From: Bacteroidia bacterium | GTDB taxonomy: Bacteria > Bacteroidota > Bacteroidia > Bacteroidales > Azobacteroidaceae | Direction: 5' to 3' | Length of the DNA: 6,565 nucleotides | Assembly (NCBI GenBank): GCA_026000155.1 | Contig: BNYG01000062.1 | Location: forward strand, 1-6,565 | Part shown: piece after piece, positions 1-5,873 of the stretch | Numbering within the stretch: the stretch's first letter is position 1 | Layout: each line of letters begins with the position of its first letter | Translations under genes and position numbers: made by a program | The notes under the pieces: generated by a model | The model's database searches: none | Told to the model about the DNA's origin: nothing | The model's input: the letters and a program-made list of their open reading frames with translations, nothing else

Positions 1-13
1 GACATGAGGTAAT

Positions 14-37
14 GTTTATCCTGTCATCAGGATAAAC
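14..37. repeat. Perfect 10-bp inverted repeat (hairpin)
   Basis: GTTTATCCTG at 14-23 is the exact reverse complement of CAGGATAAAC at 28-37, with a four-base TCAT loop. A tight tetraloop stem of this quality is unlikely to be neutral sequence. No T-run follows on either strand, so it is not a canonical intrinsic terminator. It could be the terminal hairpin of a structured RNA, a protein-binding palindrome, or an end of a mobile element whose body lies left of the window. Confidence 0.6.
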
Positions 38-173
38 CAAACTCGCAGGGGAAAATCGCAAGCCCAAGGCGACACTTAGGGGTAGTTTGCACTCTTTGTA
101 AGAATGAGAGAATTTATAGGGGAAAGTTACAACTTAATTTTGAAACGGGAATGCTGGAGAAAACAGGTAAATT

Positions 174-224
174 ATGCAGAATAAGAGATAAAATTGCATC
201 CTTTTTTCTTATTCTGCATTTTTT
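174..224 (+). terminator. Long hairpin followed by T-run, terminator-like
   Basis: Arms at 174-186 and 207-219 (core ATGCAGAATAAG and CTTATTCTGCAT) are perfect 13-bp complements separated by 20 bases, and six Ts occupy 219-224. Stem plus U-tract is the layout of an intrinsic terminator for a transcript arriving from the left. However, the stem is A+T-rich and the same sequence recurs on both sides of the following ATPase gene, so it may equally be part of a repeat element. Both readings are inference. Confidence 0.4.
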
Positions 225-229
225 ATTAA

Positions 230-260
230 AATAAGCTGTATTAATCATGCTTATTCTGCA
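230..260. repeat. Left copy of 31-bp repeat flanking the ATPase gene
   Basis: This segment matches 1803-1833 at 29 of 31 positions. It contains a short hairpin, AATAAGC (230-236) pairing with GCTTATT (249-255) around a 12-base loop, the same loop length as in the right copy. Its 3' half, CTTATTCTGCAT plus a T-run and A (250-267), is also an exact 18-bp direct repeat of 208-225. Relative to the right copy it lacks the leading ATGCAG, so it looks like a partial or rearranged copy. Confidence 0.7.
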
Positions 261-300
261 TTTTTTAATCTATTTAAATAATTTATAAAAAACTTATTTG

Positions 301-308
301 TATATTTG
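301..308 (+). promoter_or_regulatory. Candidate Bacteroidota -7 box for the ATPase gene
   Basis: TATATTTG fits the TAnnTTTG -7 consensus of Bacteroidota sigma factor and is followed by C, as in the other two boxes of this window. The start codon lies 20 bases downstream, implying a leader of only about a dozen bases. I see no clear TTG/TTTG -33 element at the expected distance, and the sequence there is simply AT-rich, so support rests on the -7 box and its position. Confidence 0.5.
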
Positions 309-328
309 CATCGTAAAAAAGAAAATGC

Positions 329-1786
329 ATGATACTAAATGAAACTTTACAAGCACAAATTATCAATCGATTGAGAATAGACAATCCCTGGTGGGTCGAT
401 AAAAAGATTGATTCATACTTCGACAAGATGAAACGCCGGCTGTATTTGGAATTATTCTATCCCTTAGTAAAAAATATTTCCTTGCGACGAAGCATTATCC
501 TGATGGGACCGAGACGTGTGGGAAAAACAGTCATGATTTTTCACTGTATTCAACGTTTGATAGAGGAAGGTATAAATCCCAATAAAATTATTTATATTTC
601 CATTGAAGTGCCGATATACAACCGTATATCATTGGAAAATCTGCTCTTGTTGGCTTTTGAATCGTTAGGAAAACAGAACGAAACAGACGGTTTTTATATT
701 TTTTACGATGAAATTCAATACTTAAAAGACTGGGAAATTCATCTGAAAACACTTGTTGACACTTATCGGGGAATCAAATTTGTAGCTTCCGGCTCGGCAT
801 CAGCGGCGCTGAAACTAAAAAGCAAAGAAAGTGGCGCCGGCAGGTTCTCCGATTTCATGTTGCCTCCGCTGACTTTCAATGAGTATATCCATCTGAAAGA
901 CTTGAATAGCCTGATGATTCCTTCAACGATGCAATGGGGTAATAAAACTATCGACATTCATACAACTTTCGATATCAGACGGTTAAATAAACATTTTCTG
1001 GATTATATCAACTTTGGCGGTTATCCCGAAGTGGTTTTTTCAAAGGAGATACAGGCAGATCCGGGCCGGTTTATTCGTAGCGACATCATCGATAAAGTGT
1101 TGTTGCGCGATTTGCCGAGCTTGTTTGGCATCACGGATGTACAAGAATTAAACAGTTTATTCACCGTTATTGCCTATCATTCGGGAAACGAATTTTCATA
1201 CGAAAATTTATCAAGGGAATCCGGTGTAACAAAAGACCTTATTCGTAAATATATTGAATATCTGGAAGCTGCATTTCTGATTAAAATTATCCATAAAACA
1301 GATATGAATGCGAAGAAATTTCAGCGGGCTACTTCGTTTAAAATTTATTTGACGAATCCTTCGCTGCGTTCGGCTTTGTTTCAACCGATTATGGCTTCCG
1401 ACGGAGAGATAGGAAATATGGTGGAAACAACGATATTCGCTCAATGGATTCAACGGGAAAACAACAATATCTATTATTCCAATTGGAAACAAAACCGGAA
1501 AATGGGTGAGGTAGATATGATAGGGCTAAATGTAGCGAAACAAAAACCGGAATGGGCGGTTGAAATAAAATGGTCTGACCGGTATTTTGAACATGCCGGT
1601 GAATTAAAATCGTTGCTGTCATTTATGGAAACCAACCGGTTAAACCGGGCAATTGTTACTTCCATCGAAAAAATGGGAATACGAGAGATGCAAACGGTCA
1701 CGCTGCAATTTATTCCGGCTTCAATCTATGCTTATATTATTGGAAAAAACACCATAGATCAGAAACAACAATTGTTAGGTATTTGA
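329..1786 (+). CDS. AAA_14/DUF4143 family ATPase
   Basis: This is a predicted cytosolic P-loop ATPase of the AAA_14 plus DUF4143 architecture, a family abundant in Bacteroidota whose biological role is largely unsettled. An N-terminal leader (residues 1-50) precedes Walker A GPRRVGKT (60-67). Walker B is FYIFYDEIQ (122-130, with D127 and E128), and a sensor-like SGS lies at 154-156. GR (171-172) followed by LPPLTFNEY (178-186) is the usual junction into the second half. GGYPEVV (230-236) and DLPSLFGI (261-268) are typical DUF4143 segments, followed by a helix-turn-helix-like stretch (about 289-318). The C-terminus has GEVDMI (393-398) and VEIKW (411-415), which read as the D...ExK motif of a PD-(D/E)XK fold (D396, E412, K414). 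At 485 residues it is longer than many relatives (around 400). It stands alone, bracketed by hairpin repeats. The start has only an A-rich leader, as is usual in this phylum. Family call is firm; nuclease activity is unproven. Confidence 0.93.
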   Translation: MILNETLQAQIINRLRIDNPWWVDKKIDSYFDKMKRRLYLELFYPLVKNISLRRSIILMGPRRVGKTVMIFHCIQRLIEEGINPNKIIYISIEVPIYNRISLENLLLLAFESLGKQNETDGFYIFYDEIQYLKDWEIHLKTLVDTYRGIKFVASGSASAALKLKSKESGAGRFSDFMLPPLTFNEYIHLKDLNSLMIPSTMQWGNKTIDIHTTFDIRRLNKHFLDYINFGGYPEVVFSKEIQADPGRFIRSDIIDKVLLRDLPSLFGITDVQELNSLFTVIAYHSGNEFSYENLSRESGVTKDLIRKYIEYLEAAFLIKIIHKTDMNAKKFQRATSFKIYLTNPSLRSALFQPIMASDGEIGNMVETTIFAQWIQRENNNIYYSNWKQNRKMGEVDMIGLNVAKQKPEWAVEIKWSDRYFEHAGELKSLLSFMETNRLNRAIVTSIEKMGIREMQTVTLQFIPASIYAYIIGKNTIDQKQQLLGI

Positions 1787-1796
1787 AAAATAGAAA

Positions 1797-1834
1797 ATGC
1801 AGAATAAGCTGTATGAATCATGCTTATTCTGTAC
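1797..1834. repeat. Right copy of the ATPase-flanking repeat; hairpin
   Basis: Beginning 10 bases after the ATPase stop codon, arms 1798-1809 and 1822-1833 pair over 12 positions (one G-T wobble) around a 12-base loop. Positions 1803-1833 repeat 230-260 at 29 of 31 sites, and the first arm ATGCAGAATAAG repeats 174-185 exactly. It could act as a transcription end for the ATPase gene, but no T-run follows the stem, so a terminator call is weaker than the repeat call. Confidence 0.7.
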
Positions 1835-1965
1835 TTAGTATATAATAAACTGATTATTAATATATTGCAGATGCATAATAGTGGAAAGCTCTCATTTATA
1901 TATTTCTTTTAGGTAGCCAAAGCTGTAAAAATACGGATTTTTTTTAACTTTCAATTTCTTTTAAT

Positions 1966-1973
1966 TATCTTTG
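1966..1973 (+). promoter_or_regulatory. Bacteroidota -7 promoter box for the transporter operon
   Basis: TATCTTTG is an exact match to TAnnTTTG and is followed by C. Transcription should begin a few bases downstream, near 1980, giving a leader of roughly 35 bases to the ATG at 2016. A T-tract (1938-1945) lies about where the -33 element would be, but no clean TTTG is present. The box overlaps the in-frame TTG at 1971, which therefore cannot be the start codon of a transcript made from this promoter. The intergenic gap before it (1835-1965) is AT-rich and shows nothing else I can name. Confidence 0.7.
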
Positions 1974-2015
1974 CCAAAGAAGTTAATTTTAGTATTAATT
2001 AATACAATAGATATT

Positions 2016-3716
2016 ATGTTTAAAAATCACCCCAAAGGCTTATATGCCTTGGCTTTAGCTAATACCGGAGAACGATTCGGGTATTACACCATGTTAGCTA
2101 TCTTCGTTTTATTTTTACAAGCAAAGTTTGGTTTTAGCGGCGAACAAGCCGGCGCCATTTATGGTTTGTTTCTCGGTGCGGTCTATTTTATGCCGTTGAT
2201 AGGCGGTATTATAGCGGACAAAATCGGTTTTGGGAAAGTGGTTACTACCGGTATTGTCATTATGTTTTTCGGCTATTTGCTGCTGGCATTTCCGATTTCT
2301 TTCACTGCCAATACAAATCCATACTCTTCGCCTGCTTTTTGGACGATGATTGGCGCTTTGGCATTGATTGCCATGGGTACCGGTTTGTTTAAAGGCAATT
2401 TGCAGGTGCTGGTCGGTAATCTTTACGATGCGCCCGAACACCGCGCCAAACGGGATAATGCTTTCAGTTTGTTCTACATGGCCATTAATATAGGTGCGAT
2501 GTATGCACCGTTTGCAGCAACGAAAGTTACCAATTTCTTTTTGGGAAAAGAAGGTTTTTCATACAATGCCAAGATTCCTGCCTTGGCAAACCAATTTCTG
2601 AATGGTACGATTTCTTCGGAAGGAACGGAAAATTTGACTCAATTAGCTGCTGCACAAGGCGCTTCAGTAACAGATTTGACTACATTTTCCTCCCATTATA
2701 TTCAGTCGCTTTCCGGTGCGTATAACTATGGATTTGGTGTGGCTTGTATTTCGTTGATTGTTTCCATTGCTATATATATATTATTTAGAGGAACTTACAA
2801 ACATGCGGATTATAATTCCAAACAGTTGGCGGATAAAAATGCGAAAGAAGGCAAAGCAACAGAAGCCGAATTAAGCCCAAAAGAAACGAAAGAACGGATT
2901 TGGGCGCTGATTTTGGTGTTCTTCGTAGTGATTTTCTTCTGGATGTCGTTCCATCAAAACGGGCTGACGATGACGTTCTTTGCTCGCGACTATACGGCAG
3001 GTATGGCGGAAGGACTGACGCGTATCGGTTTTAATATCTTGAATTTGACGTTGTTGGTAGTCGCTGTGTATAGCGCTTTCAGTATTTTCCAATCGGAAAC
3101 CTCCAAGGGAAAAATGATTTCAAGCGTGGTTTTAGGAGCTTCTGTAATCGGAATTATCATCAATTATTTAAATACGGCTGCTGAATTGAAAATTGAACCG
3201 CAACTTTTCCAACAGTTCAATCCATTCTTCGTGATTGTGTTAACACCTGTTTTTATGGGAATGTTTGCCTGGTTGGCAAGTAAGGGAAAAGAGCCTTCTA
3301 CACCTCGTAAAATCGGTTTCGGGATGATTATCGCAGCGGGCGCTTTCTGCATTTTAGCCTTTGCCTCTTTCGCTTTGCAAAGTCCGGCTGCCTTAGGCGG
3401 CGGCGTGAGCGATACGCTTGTTTCTCCTAATTGGTTAATCAGCACGTATTTAATTTTGACATTTGCCGAGTTGTTTTTAAGTCCGATGGGTATGTCGTTT
3501 GTAACAAAAGTGGCGCCTCCCAAATATAAAGGAATGATGATGGGCGGTTGGTTTACCGCTACAGCTATCGGAAACTACCTGACTTCATTCATCGCCAAAA
3601 TTTGGGGAAGCGGCATGGAGTTGTGGCAAGTATGGGGCGTGTTAATCATCATCTGTTTATTGTCGGCAACATTTATCTTTGCCATTATGAAACGATTAGA
3701 AAAAGTGGCTAAATAA
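2016..3716 (+). CDS. POT/PTR2 family proton-coupled peptide transporter (MFS)
   Basis: This is a predicted inner-membrane symporter importing di- and tripeptides with protons, of 566 residues from the ATG chosen here. That start places HPKGLYALALANTGERFGYY at the N-terminus, as expected for the family. A longer reading from TTG at 1971 adds 15 residues but overlaps the promoter box. Family marks are NTGERFGYY (16-24, the ExxERFxYY motif), LFKGNLQVLVGNLY (124-137, with the TM4 lysine K126), FYMAINIGA (153-161, the second PTR2 signature), and FAELFLSP (483-490, the TM10 glutamate E485). The hydrophobic segments suggest 12-14 helices. A hydrophilic loop (about 260-293) joins the two bundles, and an extended polar segment (about 176-235) lies after the fifth helix. 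The first acidic position of ExxER is Asn (N16) here, which is unusual for proton-coupled members. The OPT gene follows after 17 bases, pointing to one operon. Substrate range cannot be read from sequence. Confidence 0.95.
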   Translation: MFKNHPKGLYALALANTGERFGYYTMLAIFVLFLQAKFGFSGEQAGAIYGLFLGAVYFMPLIGGIIADKIGFGKVVTTGIVIMFFGYLLLAFPISFTANTNPYSSPAFWTMIGALALIAMGTGLFKGNLQVLVGNLYDAPEHRAKRDNAFSLFYMAINIGAMYAPFAATKVTNFFLGKEGFSYNAKIPALANQFLNGTISSEGTENLTQLAAAQGASVTDLTTFSSHYIQSLSGAYNYGFGVACISLIVSIAIYILFRGTYKHADYNSKQLADKNAKEGKATEAELSPKETKERIWALILVFFVVIFFWMSFHQNGLTMTFFARDYTAGMAEGLTRIGFNILNLTLLVVAVYSAFSIFQSETSKGKMISSVVLGASVIGIIINYLNTAAELKIEPQLFQQFNPFFVIVLTPVFMGMFAWLASKGKEPSTPRKIGFGMIIAAGAFCILAFASFALQSPAALGGGVSDTLVSPNWLISTYLILTFAELFLSPMGMSFVTKVAPPKYKGMMMGGWFTATAIGNYLTSFIAKIWGSGMELWQVWGVLIIICLLSATFIFAIMKRLEKVAK

Positions 3717-3733
3717 TTAGTAATTTAAAAAAT

Positions 3734-5761
3734 ATGGCTGAAGACAAAAAATTTGTTCCGTTCGTTCCGGCGGATACGAACATGAAAGAATTTACCGTAA
3801 GAGCGTTGCTTATCGGTTTGGTATTGGCTGTGGTGTTAGGCGCAGCGAATGCTTATTTAGGATTGAAAGCCGGGATGACCATTGCAGCAACTTATCCGGC
3901 GGCGGTGATTGGAATGGCGGTTTTGCGTTTCTTCAAAGGAAGTATCCTGGAAGAAAATTTCACCCGTACAGTGGGTTCCATCGGCGAATCGGTAGCCGCA
4001 GGCGCTATCTTTACGCTTCCTGCCTTTTACATTGCAGGCGTATGGGGCGGTGAAGAATTCAGTTCGCTGAGCAGCTACCTGACTGCTTCTTTGATTTTGG
4101 TAACCGGTGGTACGCTGGGAGTATTGTTTGTGGCTTTGCTTCGCCGGGTGATGGTGGAAGACAAAGAACTTCCTTTCCCCGAAAGTGTGGCTGCTGCCGA
4201 AATTCACAAAACGGGACAAAGCGGAACCGGCGGTTCCAAATACCTTTTCTCAGCCATGATTGTCGGCGCTTTGGTGAAGATTGCAGGCGACCTTCGTTTG
4301 TTTGCTACCGAATGGACACATTTCTTCAAAGCCGGTACAGCTTCGTTTGCGAAAGGAAAAGCCACGTTGGAAGGCGGATTTTTGGCCGGAGGCCCGACCA
4401 TCAGTCCGGCTTATCTGGGTGTCGGTTATATCATCGGCCCGAAACTTTCGGCATTGAACTTCAGCGGTTCGGTCATGGCTTGGGGATTGATGGTTCCCAT
4501 GTTGCTGATGATGCTGGGCAGTTCGTTCGTGGCATCCTTGCCGGTCAATGAAGGTTTGGATGCTTCCACTTCCATCATCGCTTGGGAAAATGCAGCCAAT
4601 ATCGTTTGGCGGGAAATTGTACGTATTATCGCTATCGGTGGTATGCTGGTCGCTGCTTGCTTCACATTATACCGTATGCGTAGCAGTTTGGGAACAGGTT
4701 TGAAACGTTCTGTCAAAGACTTGAAACGCGCTACCCAAGGTTCCGGCGACAGCGTGGAACGTACCGAAAAAGATTTGAAATCGTCCTGGATATTGATTGG
4801 TATTTGTATTGCTGCCGTGCTTACGTTTATCATTACTTTTTTCATCTTTCAAACTTCTATCTTAGTGGCTGTTGTCGCATCCACCGTGATGATTATATTG
4901 GCGTTCTTCTTTGCTGCCGTTTCCGGGTATTTAGTGGGAATTATCGGTTCGAGCAATAATCCTATCAGTGGATTAACATTGACCGCTTTGGTTGTAACCG
5001 CTTTGATTTTAGTAGCTTGCGGTGTAAAAGGCAGTTCGGGAGGAGTGGCCGCCGTGTTAGGCATTGCGGCGATTGTTTGCGTGGCTGCTGCGGTGGGCGG
5101 TGAAATGTTCCAGGATTTGAAAGCAGGACATATCCTTGGCGGTACACCTTGGAAAATGCAGGTCGGCGACCTTATCGGCGTCGTTATTTCCGGCTTTGTG
5201 ATGTTCGGTGTTTTGATTGTCCTCAATCAGGGGGATATCAATATGGGATTGCAGCAAGGCTATGAAGGCGGTTTCGGAAGTAAAAATCTTTCCGCTCCGC
5301 AAGCCGGTTTGATGGCGACCCTGTCGCAAGGGATTGTCGGCGGACAAATGGCTTGGTCGTTGATTATTGCCGGTATGATTTTGGGTGTAGCTTTTATCCT
5401 GATGGGCATCAAGAGTCCGATGTTGATATTTGTCGGGATGTATTTGCCGTTCAGTACGGTATTTGCGATTTTCACCGGCGGTTTGATTAAAGGTATTTTG
5501 GATATCTATGTAGCCAACCGGAAATACAACGAAAGACAAATAGCAACAGTAGAAAATACAGGCGTTTTGCTCGCTTCGGGAATGATTGCAGGGGAAGCCT
5601 TGATGGGATTGGTTGTGGCTGTTTTTGCCATGTTCAACATCTTCTTCTCGGATATGTTGCCGATTAGTAATCCGTTATATATCATCGGATTGGTGATTGT
5701 GGTAGTTATCGGTTATTTCTTTGTAACGATTCCTTTGAAGAAAGCAAAATCATTAAAGTAG
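3734..5761 (+). CDS. OPT-family oligopeptide transporter
   Basis: This is a full-length (675 residues) bacterial member of the OPT superfamily (Pfam OPT, PF03169). These are multi-helix inner-membrane transporters for oligopeptides or, in some relatives, metal chelates. The N-terminus is soluble (1-22) and the first helix leads into NAYLGLKAGMTIAATYP (39-55). Other family segments are ENFTRTVGSIGES (74-86), KELPFPES (144-151), SPAYLGVGYIIGP (224-236), GSSNNPISGLT (405-415), GGEMFQDLKAGHILGGTPW (455-473) and SPMLIFVGMYLPF (561-573). A charged cytosolic-type loop (about 315-350) separates the two halves. The ATG follows an A-rich leader (TTTAAAAAAT), normal for this phylum, and begins 17 bases after the POT stop, so the two are probably cotranscribed from the box at 1966. 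No promoter box is seen between them. Family assignment is firm; whether the cargo is peptide or something else is inferred from the POT neighbour. Confidence 0.95.
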   Translation: MAEDKKFVPFVPADTNMKEFTVRALLIGLVLAVVLGAANAYLGLKAGMTIAATYPAAVIGMAVLRFFKGSILEENFTRTVGSIGESVAAGAIFTLPAFYIAGVWGGEEFSSLSSYLTASLILVTGGTLGVLFVALLRRVMVEDKELPFPESVAAAEIHKTGQSGTGGSKYLFSAMIVGALVKIAGDLRLFATEWTHFFKAGTASFAKGKATLEGGFLAGGPTISPAYLGVGYIIGPKLSALNFSGSVMAWGLMVPMLLMMLGSSFVASLPVNEGLDASTSIIAWENAANIVWREIVRIIAIGGMLVAACFTLYRMRSSLGTGLKRSVKDLKRATQGSGDSVERTEKDLKSSWILIGICIAAVLTFIITFFIFQTSILVAVVASTVMIILAFFFAAVSGYLVGIIGSSNNPISGLTLTALVVTALILVACGVKGSSGGVAAVLGIAAIVCVAAAVGGEMFQDLKAGHILGGTPWKMQVGDLIGVVISGFVMFGVLIVLNQGDINMGLQQGYEGGFGSKNLSAPQAGLMATLSQGIVGGQMAWSLIIAGMILGVAFILMGIKSPMLIFVGMYLPFSTVFAIFTGGLIKGILDIYVANRKYNERQIATVENTGVLLASGMIAGEALMGLVVAVFAMFNIFFSDMLPISNPLYIIGLVIVVVIGYFFVTIPLKKAKSLK

Positions 5762-5767
5762 TGTACA

Positions 5768-5861
5768 AATGGCACGCGGATGACACGGATTAGGCGGATT
5801 TACGCGGATAATATAAAAAATCCGTTTTAATCCGCCTAATCCGTGTCATCCGCGTGCCATT
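5768..5861. repeat. 94-bp perfect palindromic element with CGGAT-unit arms
   Basis: Arms at 5768-5800 and 5829-5861 are exact 33-bp reverse complements around a 28-base centre. Each arm is built of short tandem units ending in CGGAT: CACGCGGAT (5773-5781), GACACGGAT (5782-5790), TAGGCGGAT (5791-5799), then TTACGCGGAT (5800-5809) running into the centre. The central CGGAT (5805-5809) and ATCCG (5820-5824) can pair again. It begins 6 bases after the OPT stop and ends 12 bases before the PqqD start, so it fills the whole intergenic gap. No T-run follows, so it is not a standard intrinsic terminator. RNA made across it would fold into a very stable stem that could protect the upstream message or slow read-through. 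It resembles REP-like or MITE-like elements in layout; no transposase is present here. Confidence 0.9.
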
Positions 5862-5873
5862 AAACAAGAATAT

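Larger units (their letters stand above)
1..328. other. Intergenic stretch with no supported gene
   Basis: No convincing coding region was found on either strand. The plus frame starting at position 13 stays open for about 70 codons, but its only ATG is late (around 151) and its translation resembles no family I know. The first ~90 bases are richer in G+C than the rest and can form several short stems: 14-23 with 28-37, 38-43 with 84-89, and 56-59 with 69-72. That pattern is compatible with the 3' part of a structured RNA or with the end of an element lying to the left. I could not match it to tmRNA, RNase P RNA, a known riboswitch class or group II intron domain V. From about 174 onward the region becomes AT-rich and is occupied by the repeats and the promoter listed separately. 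Confidence 0.5.

Noticed and set aside
13..234. Plus-strand open frame of about 70 codons in the left intergenic region
   Set aside because: It has no start codon near its beginning, runs through the repeats, and its translation shows no recognisable family or sensible composition.
763..1701. Minus-strand ORFs of 64-93 codons opposite the ATPase gene
   Set aside because: The plus strand holds an intact ATPase throughout and the antisense products show no family features.
2115..3523. Minus-strand ORFs of 73-119 codons opposite the POT gene
   Set aside because: They overlap a confidently identified transporter and have no supporting motifs or promoter boxes.
4426..5539. Long minus-strand ORFs (60-160 codons) opposite the OPT gene
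   Set aside because: They lie antisense to a full-length gene with strong family motifs. Their translations are low-complexity mirror images without motifs, promoters or start context.
5768..5861. Palindrome as part of a CRISPR array
   Set aside because: The CGGAT units are 9-10 bases and contiguous, with no unique spacers and no cas genes nearby.
5768..5861. Palindrome as a canonical intrinsic terminator
   Set aside because: The stem is far longer than usual and no T-run follows either arm, though some effect on transcription remains possible.
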